Origin: Hymenopus coronatus
Taxonomy: Eukaryota > Arthropoda > Insecta > Mantodea > Hymenopodidae
DNA: 64,000 nucleotides
Assembly: GCA_030762935.1 (NCBI GenBank)
Contig: CM060883.1
Span: 51,029,001-51,093,000 of the forward strand
Direction: 5' to 3'
The position numbers and the translations under genes are program-made. This document shows positions 22,460-33,327 of this stretch, in pieces (the first letter of the stretch is position 1; each line of letters starts with the position of its first letter). The notes under the pieces are model-generated. The model worked only from the letters and a program-made list of their open reading frames with translations. It was not told where the DNA came from and did not search any database.

Positions 22460-22766
22460 CACAGGGCATCGTTACTATGTTTCCATGATCGGATTTGAAT
22501 TACTAGTTCACGAGTTGGCCGCTATGCTCCATGGTGACGAGGGATCAGCTCGTTGCCTATGGTACTATAGTTCGAAATCACGATTTTCGGACATAAAATG
22601 GTGCAATTTTGCCTAGCAATCTTCTTTTTTCAAGGTATAGAGTTCTTTTAAGCAAATAAACATTAAACAGGACCACCGGATTTACGTTCCCTCCATAGGA
22701 AGCCATTCTAAGGATTTTTGCGTCTGAAAAAGAAATCCAGCACCCTCCGCTAGGTTTGAACCTGTA
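22460..22766 (-). mobile_element. SINE-C copy, inverted
   Basis: Read on the minus strand: AGATTACAGGTTCAAACCTA, TTTCAGACGCAAAAATCC, TTAGAATGGCTTCC, then GACGAGCTGAT-like and CATAGCGGCCAACTCG, ending AATTCAAATCCGATCATGG. This is the same order as at 14655-14975, so SINE-C is about 300 bp. It abuts a SINE-A head at 22767. Confidence 0.7.
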
Positions 22767-22955
22767 ATCTTGGGTGGTTAGACCAATTGCCTCTCACTTC
22801 GACGATCCGAGTTCGATCCCAAGACACTGCATGCGAGATTTGTGGTCGACAAAGCTGCGCAGGGGCCATCACATGCCACCGATTCTCCTCCATCATTCCA
22901 TATATCATCAGTGTCATCGCCTGCAGTGCCATGGTAGTAAAAAAACTGCATCACG
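22767..22955 (+). mobile_element. SINE-A copy, degraded
   Basis: GGTGGTTAGACCAATTGCC and B box GAGTTCGATCCCAAG, then TTGTGGTCGACAAAGC and ATCATCAGTGTCATCG with GCAGTGCCATGG. The first part of the A box is missing where it meets SINE-C. Confidence 0.75.
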
Positions 22956-23234
22956 GAGGGTGACGAACCATACCTACCGCAAATGGCTTACAGATATAAG
23001 ACTAATAATAAGATGAAGGAAAGATGATTATTTTAAGTGGCACTTTGCAATTAACAAATTGCAATAGTATTTAGAACAGGCCCAGGTGTTTAAAATTTGG
23101 TTGCGGTCATTACAATCATTACAGCCTTTTTTGACCTGAAAACCAACTAATGTTATACCTCATGAACAGTTATAGCGTTGAGTTTATTCAATCTCGGTTT
23201 GCAGCAAAATCTAATCCATACTTTCAGAAGACTT

Positions 23235-23325
23235 CCCTTCGGAGATAGTACAGCAAAATTCTCCCGCCCCACCCAGGAATCAAACCTGGTACCTTTTGGT
23301 TGAGATGCCAGAACACTGACTGTTC
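23235..23325 (-). mobile_element. tRNA-derived SINE head fragment (SINE-D type)
   Basis: On the minus strand, GGTACCAGGTTTGATTCCTGG is a B-box region preceded by a tRNA-like arm; GGCGGGAGAATTTTGC follows. Confidence 0.5.
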
Positions 23326-23363
23326 AACAATTATACATCCTGTTTAAAACGTTGCTACCTATT

Positions 23364-23965
23364 TACTAGGGTGGTCTGAAAAGTTCTCGGTCTGAAAGCG
23401 AATAACGAAAATGTATGCTTTCAAAGTAGTTTTATTTTTCAACATAACCTCCTCTAATTTATTTTTTCCAGCGGTGTTCCAATGCCATTATCCCCTCTCT
23501 GTAGTGTTCCTCTAGAAGTGCTGCAAAGTACTCATTTACAGCCGCAATTGCTTCTTCGTTGGACGAAAAGAGCCTACAGCGAGGAATTTCTTCAGTTTTG
23601 GAAACAGATTGAAATCCGAGAGAGCCAAATCTGGGGAATAGGGTGGATATTCCAGCACTTCATGGTGCAGATCTCTCAATTTCCCCATTGCTAAAACACT
23701 TGTGGGCGGGTGCATTGTCCTGATGGAAAACAATCTTTTTCTTTTTTAACCCGGGCCTGTTTTCATAAATGCTTGCATTGAGTTTGGTTAGAAGTTGAGA
23801 GTAGTATTCTCCAGTAATGGTTTTACCTTTTTCGAGATAGTCAAATCAACAAAATTCCTTTGACATCCCAAAAACACTGACGTCATGATTTTTCCCGCCG
23901 ATGACACCATCCTCGCCTTCTTTGGAGCTGAAGAACCAGCTTCTATCCACTGCCTCCTCGACTGC
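23364..23965 (-). mobile_element. Mariner (irritans type), 5' part missing
   Basis: The element end CTAGGGTGGTCTGAAAAG next to TA at 23364 is a mariner-like terminus. Minus-strand coding runs from about 23960 to 23390. The other terminus and the N-terminal half of the gene are absent, because the sequence changes into a Penelope GIY-YIG fragment near 23960. A deletion or template switch joined the two. Confidence 0.8.
23385..23965 (-). pseudogene. Mariner transposase pseudogene, C-terminal half
   Basis: Read through frameshifts the minus strand gives QWIEAGSSAPKKARMVSSAG, SVFWDVKGIL, YLEKGKTITGEYYSQLL, the FHQDNAPAH-like stretch (here FSIRTMHPPTSV, frame-shifted) and PPYSPDLALSDFNLFPKLKK. 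The catalytic third Asp region (PDLA.SDF) is visible, with LALSD in place of the usual LAPSD. At least two frame breaks make it nonfunctional. Known role of intact members: cut-and-paste transposition at TA. Confidence 0.8.
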
Positions 23966-24055
23966 TGGGTACATCAGGCGGATGTAGCTCTCATGCTCTT
24001 TGCATCTTTGTTCAATCGTTCTCCCCGTCTGCCCGAGAAAAGTTATCTTTGTAAC
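23955..24055 (-). pseudogene. GIY-YIG endonuclease fragment of a Penelope-like element
   Basis: The minus strand reads KITFLGQTGRTIEQRCKEH followed by ESYIRLMYP. The pattern LGQTGRT..RCKEH is the second half of the GIY-YIG nuclease fold as found at the C-terminus of Penelope-like elements, where KSA.AEH would normally follow. That continuation is lost at the junction with the mariner. Only about 30 codons remain. Confidence 0.65.
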
Positions 24056-24079
24056 TTATTTCTTTGTATATAGAACAAA

Positions 24080-24940
24080 AAAAATCTGATGTGTTACACT
24101 CACATGACTTTCTCTAGCTGCTCTACAAACTAACTTCTTAAAAATATGATTTTTCTTTCTGCACAATGCTAATCGAGATAAATATTAGCAGAATGTTCTT
24201 ATTACATACTTCCTTATAAGTAGAAGAGAACTAAAGGAATACGCTATGCTAAAGTGATAGTCAAATGTTTTAAAAGCTATCGTTATGTGAGTATCATTGC
24301 AAATCGCTTCTTTGCTTTAGAACACAAAAAACACGGACACTTCCTGTCTGAAAGAAGTATAAGCTCTGCACAACTGAAACTAATAACAAGGAATATCTTA
24401 AAAATAGTAAACTCCACGAAAAAATGTATATGACAGAAATCGTGTATTTTAACAAGATCTATATTTTTTGTGGTGTAAGTTTTTGTCTGTCTCTTACGGT
24501 TTACTAGTTATGCAAAATTCGTTCTAAATAAACAGGTATTTAGAAGCTATTTCCAGAAAATTCAAAATATACATTTTATTTGTGATGGAAATGGCTTTAA
24601 TATGTGGTATTTTAATCAAAATCGTTAGAGCCATTTTTAAGGAAAACGAAAATTTCTCCATTTAAACGATAGTTAGGGGTAGGTTTTTTTTTTTTTAAAT
24701 CTTCGAGTCGCATCCTTGGAAGATACTAAACTTAGATAACCAAGTTTGGTACTTGACCATCTTTTTGTATTTGAGCTATGCTGTCCACACACGCGCGGAA
24801 CTATTTTCTGAAAACGCTTTTTTTGGATTAGGGGGTCCTAAAACATGTATTTCTGGTCAAATCTCGGTATTGAATTTTTGGGTGGAATACAATACTTCTC
24901 TATCCTCTATATACATTGTACATACGGGGTTAAAGAAAGT
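24080..24940 (-). repeat. R800 copy 15, full length
   Basis: From AAATCTGATGTGTTACACTC to ACTTCTCTATCCTC and the degraded terminal hairpin. The CA site is short (CACACACGCGCGG). It directly follows the Penelope fragment. Confidence 0.85.
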
Positions 24941-25004
24941 AATAAAAATAATAAGAAAATGCACAGCATTTCAGTGGTTGGACGCTAAGTAAGGATTGAA
25001 ATTT

Positions 25005-25007
25005 CGT

Positions 25008-25039
<32 letters not shown>
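25005..25039. repeat. Poly(T) tract
   Basis: A run of about 29 T, possibly the minus-strand A-tail of a lost retroelement. It lies just before a diverged R800 copy. Confidence 0.7.
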
Positions 25040-25040
<1 letters not shown>

Positions 25041-25068
25041 TTTTGTTAGGAGTAAACAAAAATCTGAT

Positions 25069-26180
25069 TTGGTACATTACCACGGCCTCATCTTCACATT
25101 CAAGAAATTTATCCTTACAAATGCTTATTCATCAATTTACTTTATATCTACTGTTTTTCTCTCTACATTTGTGAAAATGCTTTTATTCCACGTTTACTTG
25201 TAGACATAACGTGAACTGGTGAATACACTAGGCTAAAGTCTGGTGACTTTGAAACTCGTTCTGTCTGAATGATCAGGAGGAATAAAACGGAATTACGACT
25301 TTAAGAAAAAATTATAAGCATTGAAAAACTGACATAAAAATTGGGAAATATCGTATCTCGGAAATGGTTAACTGTACGAAAAAATATATTTGGCATAAAT
25401 TGTGTTTTAACGACATCTGAATTTATGATTAGTAAGTTTTGATCTACTTGTTTGCCAGTTTTGCAAAAGTCACCCAGAATGAGATGGACGTCAGATTATG
25501 TTCAGAAAATTCAAGACAAACTTTTCATTTGTCATAAAATATTTTAAACAAAATGGTTACTGTCATTTTTGAAAACAAATCAAAACCATTGAAAAATGTT
25601 TCTTGTAAGAGGTGGGAGAAACCGACTTCCCATTTTGGAGTAGTGTTAAGCATCTTAAAATTGAAACCAATGGTAAAAAATATCTTGGAAGTGGTTCACC
25701 GAAATAAAATTGGTATTTGGTATAAACTAGACGAGTTGCACTGTTTTTGCACTTAAGATTGTGTCTTAGCTCTTACAGTTTACCAAATGTGCAAAATACA
25801 TTCAGAATTAATAGATACTTCATAAGCTATTCCCAGAAAATTAAAAAAAAATACATGAAAATATGTTAAACATGTGAGATATTATTAATAAAAATCTTAG
25901 AGCCATTCTGAAAAAAAATTAGGAAAAAGTTCCCATGTAAATAAAGAGTGGAGGCGGCAGGAATCTTGTTCAAAACCTTGGAAGATGAACTGAAATAAGT
26001 TTGGTTTTCGCACAAATTTTGGCTATAAAGGCAATACTTTTCACAAACATCTTTTTTTCTAAAATGTTTTGTTTATTAAGGCAGATCTCAAAACGTGTGT
26101 TTGCAGCGAAATCTCGGTTTTGACATTTTCGGTGGAATGGAATACCTTTTTTATCAATGTGATAGAGCCGGTAAAAAAAA
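25069..26180 (-). repeat. R800 copy 16, strongly diverged, with partial duplication
   Basis: The recognisable blocks AAATCTGATTTGGTACATTAC, GGAAATATCGTATCTCGG and AGAAAATTCAAGAC occur in inverted order, but identity is lower than in other copies. A second run begins near 25655 (TTAAAATTGAAACCAATGG) and ends with AAATCTCGGTTTTGAC and GGAATACC near 26145. Two overlapping old copies are more likely than one. Confidence 0.6.
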
Positions 26181-27160
26181 TATATACACGTATATAAGAC
26201 TCATTTTAGTGTACAAATTATATCAGCCTTAAAAAGGGTTTCAAAATGGGGTTAAGATAAGTTATGTTATTCATTATTAGTTTTTACAATTGCAATTTAA
26301 CTAACTTAACGGTAACTCAGTTATCTAATTAAACCGTTTGTTTTTATTATACAAGGATGCGCTTTGTAGCTAAAGAAAGGAGTTTTAATTGTGTTTAACG
26401 TAATAAAGTTCGTCTTTTAGTTTTCCTTTGTGTCTAAGTCATTGCTTAGCTTCGGTATATTGTTTAGAACCTTGAAGAACCTAAGTTATATGTAAGCCAA
26501 AAGCTGATACTTATATTTTACTGATACAAGTCTACGATTTCTATAAATCATGCAAGGTCATGATAAAACCTTGAAAGGTTAAAACGACCATAAACAAAGC
26601 TTATTAAAAAAGTCTACGAGGTCACATATTTCCTGTAGCGTATTGATACAATAAATATTGTTCTTACATGGATGTGATCCAACATGCCTTTGGTTCTTGT
26701 AATTTGTTGTACAGGCTTCAAACTTTAAACCGTTATCTTAATATACAAATGCTGATGTATGTCCGTCAATTTATGTTAATGTATGGTATTGTATTGTAAC
26801 GTCAGTCTGTAGATATGCACGTTTGGATTGATGAATGTATGTTATCAGCATAGATAATTATAAGTTTTCACACCTATGCACCAATTTCAACCAAACTTTG
26901 CAGATACCTTTTGACACAAAGCAAAAATAATTTTCTAGCTTAAAATTCAGAATTCCGTACAGTTTCAAAGGATTAATTATTTAATTTTGTGATAACTGAT
27001 AAATGCTAACAAGACCATCCATTTCTTTCTCAAATAATATATCCAACTTTAGCAAAATTACTTAACATTTTCATGGTAACGCAAAATAACAAAAGAAAAA
27101 GGAGTTAATATTGTATTCGTTACATCCTCTCTTGCATTGCTCTTGGAATATATAAAACAA
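26181..27160. other. AT-rich DNA, no recognised feature
   Basis: Nothing resembling a gene. The phrase CACCTATGCACCAATTTCAA near 26870 looks like part of some older dispersed repeat but has no partner in the window that I could find. Confidence 0.45.
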
Positions 27161-27162
27161 AT

Positions 27163-27958
27163 CTTATGTATTTCATTCGCATGTTTTTCTCTGCATCTCT
27201 GTAATAAATTATTGTTAAAAGTCTTATTATTCTCTATACTTCACGCTAATCGAGATAAACTTTAGCAGAAACGGTCTTATTACTTCATTTCTTGTAAGTA
27301 AAAGGGAAATAGTGGGATACACTAGGTTAAAGTGATAGTCAAATCTTTGAAAAGCTGGTTACAATGTGGTTCAAATCCGTTTCTTTGCATTACCAGGAGT
27401 TGACATCACCGTATGTGAAAAGTTAAGTATGTTAAGACTAAAACCAAATACAAGGGATATCTCTAAAATGGTCAACTCCATGAAAAAAAAATGTACATGA
27501 CAAATTGTGTTTAAAAAAAATATACATTTTCAGCAAAATTCATCCTGAATAAAGAGGTCTTCAGAGGCTATTCCTGGAAAATTCAAGATATACATTTTAT
27601 TTGTCGTGTAAATATATTTAATATGCAGCATTTTAATCGAAATTGTAACAGCCATTTGAAAATGTTTCTATGTAAAGGGTAATTTAGGGGGATATTTTCC
27701 TTAAAATCTTCATGTCGCATCCTTGGAAGATACTAAACTTATATACCAAGTTTGGTATTTTAACAACTTTTAGTTTTTGAGTTATTGTGTACACAAACAC
27801 ACGGATACACAAGGACCTTTTTCTAAAAATACTTTTTCTTTTGAAAACAGAGAGCCCTAAAACGTCTATTTCCAGTGAAACCTCGGTATGGAATTTTTGT
27901 GTGAAATGCAATACATTCTCTAAGCACTATGTACATAGTGCGAGTAGAAAAAGTAAAA
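27163..27958 (-). repeat. R800 copy 17, full length
   Basis: From ATGTATTTCATTCGCATG through ACTTCACGCTAATCGAG and AGAAAATTCAAGATATAC to CTAAGCACTATGTACATAG and AGAAAAAGTAAAATG. Confidence 0.85.
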
Positions 27959-28199
27959 TGACTTAAAATTGCTTAACAACTTTCGAGGGATAGTATATTA
28001 GACTGTGATAACAGTAGCAGTATCCAAACGATTATCATCACTTTTATTATTCATTAATTTGATGACTCAACTAGGCTTGCCTGATGACACAGAACAAACG
28101 CATAATTTTTATAGGTTTTCAACTTCATATGATTTATTCTAATAAGTGTTGCCTGTCTGTAGTTTTATCTTTGTTGTGCTCTATATATGTTAGTTGCTC

Positions 28200-28663
28200 T
28201 AATAATATAGGTTATAATTACTTTCTAAACTATTTGGCTAAAATACCGACGAGACGACGAAGGTCGAGCTCGCCGGTTCTCCACTAGCTGGCTTTAACGT
28301 GAAATAGCCCCCTCGAGTTCTGCAACTCTTAACAGCATTTTGAATTATCAGAGATAAAACAACTAATATTTATATGCCGTTCAAATTAACATTACTCAAT
28401 AAAATAATATAACAGAAATACTATTGTAATGTTACAAGACTTAACTTTATAATGCTTAAAAGTAATACCTTCTTACCTAACATACTGAAGATAATTAATT
28501 TTAACCTTAATAAGGTTAAATTTAAGAGAATAAGAACGAAAATATAACATTAAGAGAACAACCAGGAATTATATTATGACTTGAATGTCACACACTTTCA
28601 GTTTTTCCCTTTATTAATATGACATTTTCTCAACTTCCATATTATTTCAAAACTAAAAATGAA
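28200..28663. other. AT-rich DNA, no recognised feature
   Basis: No repeat family or open frame of note between the R800 copy upstream and the SINE-A that follows. Confidence 0.5.
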
Positions 28664-28910
28664 GGCCGCGCCGTGGCCGAGTGGTTAGACCACTTGCCTC
28701 TCACCTAGACGGCCGGGGTTCGATCCCAAGCGACCGCATGTAAGATTTGTGGTGGACAAAGCGGCGCTGGGGCGGATTTCCTCCGGGTACTCCGGTTTCC
28801 CCTGCCATCGCATTCCACCGGTGATCCATCATCATCATCCATGCATCACCAGTGTCACCACCTGCGGTGCCATAAGTAGTTAAAGCGGGTGTTAAACACT
28901 ACCAAAAAAA
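28664..28910 (+). mobile_element. SINE-A, full length
   Basis: The tRNA-like head GGCCGCGCCGTGGCCGAGTG with A box TGGCCGAGTGG and B box GGTTCGATCCC is followed by TTTGTGGTGGACAAAGCGGC. Next comes the core CTCCGGGTACTCCGGTTTCC, then CATCACCAGTGTCACC, GCGGTGCCATAAGTAG and the end GTTAAACACTACC plus an A run. This is the best full-length reference for the family here (247 bp). The head folds like a class II tRNA but lacks the tRNA 3' end, so it is not a tRNA gene. Confidence 0.9.
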
Positions 28911-28963
28911 CAACACTAAAAACAATTCTGGAAAGATATCAAAGCCGTCGGGGGTTTCTTGAC

Positions 28964-29215
28964 TCATGTAGAATTGTAAGAATGTAAGCGAGACAAATGG
29001 AAGTAGATCAGTAAGTCCTTTTTTGCAGGGTTTATTGCATTTGGACCGGAATACTTCTTAAGTGGCTTGACACCTATAGATTTACTTCCTCTTCTGAGAA
29101 AATTGGCAAATCGGAAATCAACCTTTCTCAAAGTGTTCTTGAAAGAGGAATGTCTAAAGAAACCCTTTTGAAAGCAGAGCCTCTTATATGTCCTTCCAAA
29201 CAACTTTTTCTCCAC
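28964..29215 (-). other. Unassigned open frame
   Basis: An 83-residue basic frame (Lys/Arg-rich, including GRTYKRLCFQKGFFRHSSF and NFLRRGSKS). No domain, signal or homology recognised. It could be a chance frame or part of the Penelope-like material just downstream. Confidence 0.25.
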
Positions 29216-29604
29216 TTATGTCAACCCCTCTCAGCACAAGTTCTTTTCCTACAATGCTGAAAAGTCGTAAAAATCCTCTCTAGGTTATTGCAATACTTAC
29301 AAATGGCTTGTTGTTACCCGATAGGCGAGCAAGCTGCATCCAGTCATGAGGATGATGAAATCAGAATACTATAATTATTTTTCCTCTCTATCACTGCGTT
29401 ATTTCTATCGCTCTCCATGTGTATGGCCAGATATTAGGAATTTGTGGTCAATAGAATGAGGGACTGGACAATCCAGAAGTGCGACTATACACATTACTGC
29501 TATACGACATTGGTTTGTCCTTGGCTGGAATCAGAATACATTGTGATATATTTTTACATCTGGATGAGATTGCATAAGGTACTTGTAACGGCATAACCTA
29601 TCAA

Positions 29605-29705
29605 CTAGCTTGCCTTGGTCCAATCCAGGGCCTGAGGCAGCTTCATCATAAGATAGGCGAAACGTTGGCAAAATTTAGCCCTAAGTATTGGACCAAGATG
29701 TTTAA
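29605..29705 (+). ncRNA. Candidate hammerhead-like fold of a Penelope-like element
   Basis: A perfect 11-bp inverted repeat, CTTGGTCCAAT (29614-29624) and ATTGGACCAAG (29687-29697), encloses a second 5-bp pair, AGGGC (29627-29631) and GCCCT (29678-29682). Inside are CTGAGGC (29632) and GGCGAAACGTTGG. GCTT(C)ATC can pair with GATAGGC around an ATAA loop, which gives the core order CUGA..., stem II, GAAA of a hammerhead. CGAAACGTTGG is typical of Penelope-associated ribozymes as I recall them. The core here departs from CUGANGA and helix III does not form well, so activity is doubtful. Confidence 0.4.
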
Positions 29706-29927
29706 TTAGCCTTTGTTCTTCATGTCACATGAAGCAGTATGCTTGCCACTCATTACATTTGTGAACTATCAATTGTACGTCCATAGCTGTGGCAATGGAG
29801 CTACTGGCCACTAAAATTGGCAAACACTATTGCAAGTCGAATGTTATGGTTTTTGTTGTAGGATCATTTCCTGTGCGTGATCTGTCAGTTGACCATACTT
29901 CATATGTTAATAATTTATAAGCTTTAT

Positions 29928-30754
29928 TTTTACTTTCTCTATGCTATGTACATAGTACGTGTATAGAAAATGTATTGCACTCCACCCAAAAATTCCAATC
30001 CGATATTTCACCGGAAATATATTTTTAGGGTCCCCTGTATCCAAAAAAAGCATTTTCAGAAAAAGGTCCGTGTGTGTGTCCGTATTTCTGTTGACATGAT
30101 AACTCAAAAACGGAAAGTCAGTAAAATACCAAGCTTGGTATTTAGGTTCAGTATCTTCCAGGGATGCGACACGAAGATTTTGGGAAAAATCCCCCACACT
30201 CAACTACCCTTTACATGGAATGTTTTCCGAAAATTTTGATTTTCTTAAAAATAACTAACGATTTTGATTAAAACATCGTGTATTAAAGATATTTACCTGA
30301 CAAATAAAATGTATACCTCGAATTTTCTGGGAGTAGCCTCTGAAGACTACTTTATTCTGGATGAATTTTGCGGAATTTTGCATAGTTGCTGAACCATAAG
30401 AGATGGACAAAAACTTACAACAACAAAAATTTAGAGTACGCCAAAATACACACTTTATGTTATATACATTTTTTTCGTGGAGTTGATCGTTTTTGAGATA
30501 TTTCTTGTTTTTGGTTTCAGCTGTGAGAAACTATAGTTTTCTCACACAGGAATTTGTCAACTCCTGTCCGTACAAACAAAGGAGCCTCAGTCACATAGCA
30601 ACCAGCTTTTGACTATCACTTTAGCCTATGGCACAATATATTTATTTCTGCTAATTTTTTCTCGATTATCATGAGGTAAATAGACGCATAAACTTTTTAA
30701 CAATAATTTGTTGCATAGATGTAGAGAAAATCATGTGAATGCAACATTAGATTT
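29928..30754 (+). repeat. R800 copy 18, full length, first of a tandem pair
   Basis: From TTTTTACTTTCTCTATGCTATG to ATCATGTGAATGCAACATTAG, then directly into copy 19. The inverted frame 29907-30203 carries the shared R800 peptide. Confidence 0.9.
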
Positions 30755-31505
30755 TTACTTTTTCTACACATACTATGTATATAGTGTATAGAGAAGGTAT
30801 TGTATTGCACCTAAAATTCGATGCAAAGATTTCACCGGAAATATACTTTTTAGGGTCTCCTGTATCCCCCAAAATAAGCATTTTTAGAAAAAGGTTGGTG
30901 TGTGTCTGTAGCATACGAAACGTTGTATGAAAGTTTATTATCTTCCAGGGATGCGAAATTAGATTTTGAAAAAAAATCCTCTACCCCAATTTACCCTTTA
31001 CATGGACAAAATTTCAAAAAAAAATTCTCAAAAATGGCTAACTATTTTGATTGCAATTCCATATATTAAAGATATTTGCATGACAAATAAAATGTATATC
31101 TTCAATTTTCTGGGAATAGCCTCTAAAAGACTCTTTATTCTGGATGAATTTTGCGTTAGGGATAAACCGCAAGATAAAAAATATTGATCTCCTTAAAGCA
31201 CACTATATACGTTTTTTTCGTGGAATGGACAGTTTATGAGATATTCCCTTTTATTTGACTCAGATATAAATACTTAAACTTTTCTCACACGGAAAATCGT
31301 AAACTTTTAGCCAAGCACAGAAACGGACTTTAACAACATGACAATCAGTTTTTAAAAGATTTTAGCCTAGTGTATTCCCTTATTTTCCTTCTACTTACAA
31401 AAAAGCAAGTAATTAAGACAATTTCTGCTAATGTTTATCTCAATTATTATGTAGTAGATAGAAAAGATGTATAAGGAGAAAGTCATGTTAATGGAACACA
31501 TCAGA
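30755..31505 (+). repeat. R800 copy 19, second of the tandem pair
   Basis: It starts TTTTTACTTTTTCTACACATAC with no spacer after copy 18 and ends GTTAATGGAACACATCAG. The middle is somewhat shortened and has lost most of its microsatellite (GTGTGTGTCTGTAGC). Confidence 0.88.
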
Positions 31506-31985
31506 ATTTTCATTTAGCAAATGTTCGCTTGTTGTTACAATGTAGGATTATCCACTAGTTACATAAATAACTATTCGCGCAGTGTGTAGTCGACTAGTCA
31601 TGTAGGTTGTTTTATATTACGTTCACATTACTACAATGAAAAGATATACCCAGTTATCAGCTACAGTAGAGCCCAGTTGGCAGTGTAGTGCACAGAAAGT
31701 TAAGTCAACTCTATAAATGACTTACCCAATTTCGCACTGCGAGTTCGGTGTAAAGCAAGTTAAGTCTTTTAGAACACGCTCTCACAAAAGTTTAAACTTC
31801 GTGACACACCTCCCACTGGACATTTATTGCAAGTGATACGACTTAACCAATTAGATACTTCAGTAGAGGAGATAAAAATGATCTGTGGAGATCTTATTTT
31901 CGGCGGTGGTTTACTTAACTGCTTTTGCATTGCCAGTCGAGAATTGTTAAGATACATTTTTGAAAACATCAAATTTGTTGAAGAA
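31506..31985. other. No recognised feature
   Basis: No repeat or domain recognised. The phrase AAGTTAAGTC occurs twice, about 60 bases apart (near 31697 and 31757). Confidence 0.45.
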
Positions 31986-31989
31986 TGTA

Positions 31990-32225
31990 TCACGTAAGAG
32001 ATATTCCTAAAAATCATCGTGACACATGCTTGGATTATCTGTTTGAATTTAACTGACTTTTGATTAAGTTATGCTGTTTACAGACCCACCCACACACTCT
32101 CACGCAAAGTTATTTTTCTAAAAAAAAAAAAAAAACATTATTTGGGAGGTTCAGATGATCTTAAAACATAAGCCCGGTGAAATATTGGTATTGAATTTTT
32201 GGGTGTACAATATTTCCTCTGCTAA
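31990..32225 (-). repeat. R800 fragment, diverged left half
   Basis: ATGCTGTTTACAGACCCACCC, a CACACTCTCACG microsatellite remnant, then GGTATTGAATTTTTGGGTG near the left end. Inverted orientation. Confidence 0.6.
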
Positions 32226-32349
32226 CTCTAATTCCATATGAGACAATCGTGATGTTGGATTTATATGCATTTCTCTACCCTCTATTCATTATTAGTGGCT
32301 GCAACTTTTTTCTTATGAAAGTTTATTTTTGTATCTAATACTTCATTTT

Positions 32350-32815
32350 AATCAAGCTTTGCAGAAATCGCTACATCCGAAGAGGACTTCGTAGTTACTC
32401 GCAGAAAGTTCAAGATTATATTTTATTAGTAACGCAATCTTAGACAACTGATATTTTAATAAAAAACGTTAAAGCCATTTTGAGAGAGACAGAGAATGAG
32501 AAAAACAAAAAATATCCATGAAAAAGGAATTTTTGGCTGAAGGAATTTTAATACAAAGCTGCATGCTGTGTTTACGAAAAATACTGAATTTAAATAGCAA
32601 ATTTGTTATTTTATCCACTTTTTCGTTTTCTGGTTAGACTGTCTATAGACACATACATCCACACGCAGATCTTTCTCTTAAAATCTAATTTTATCTAGCG
32701 TGTCTCAAAACATGCATTTAAGGTGAAACCCTGTATACAAATCTCGAGTGGAGTACCATTCTTCCTCTGCTTGTTGCAGGCAAGCAACAGTGAAGGTAGA
32801 AAGTATACATATTTA
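32350..32815 (-). repeat. R800 fragment, strongly diverged
   Basis: ATCCGAAGAGGACTTCG, CGCAGAAAGTTCAAG and TTTTATCCACTTTTTCG, then CCTGTATACAAATC and GTGGAGTACCATTC, follow the inverted R800 order. It is an old copy. Confidence 0.55.
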
Positions 32816-32879
32816 AAAATTCAAATCAAAGAACGACGGCTCACATATATTTTGAATTAATTTATCTGTTTATGAGGTC

Positions 32880-33240
32880 AGTTATTTGTATTTCTGATAC
32901 ATTTTGTCTGTCTCTAACGATTTATCAGTTGTGCAAAAGTTTTTAAAATGAAGGACTTCAAAGCTTAAGTGGTATATTTCAATTGCCATGCAAATATTGT
33001 AACAAAACATATTGCAGCAAAAATTGCTGTATAACAATTTTATTTTCTCGCTTCGACGCTCGTATACCCAACTGCCTCTGCTTCGGCTATCTTTCTGATC
33101 CAAAGTCTCCGTTTCAACAGACTTCTTTCAGCCCTGGCTGCTGCACATTTACAGCCAGAAATTTCCAGAGCTCCGGGAAGGGATGATAAAGCTGTTTTTA
33201 AGCCATTATTGCACGCGTTCATTTGCTAAGGTGGCAGGCA
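32880..33240 (-). other. Unassigned GC-richer block with open frame
   Basis: The minus frame 33040-33222 reads ALEISGCKCAAARAERSLL then KRRLWIRKIAEAEAVG. It differs in composition from the surrounding repeats and could be a decayed exon or transposon piece. No family recognised. Confidence 0.25.
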
Positions 33241-33327
33241 CCTGCAGCATACACATGTTCACATCTCCGACAATAAGGCGGCTAAGTAAGCATTATGTCC
33301 ACACCTAACCTAGGCACCAATCTTTTT

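Noticed and set aside
28664..28740. tRNA gene at the SINE-A head
   Set aside because: It has A and B boxes, but the acceptor stem does not close and the same head recurs in several copies with a common body, so it is a SINE promoter.
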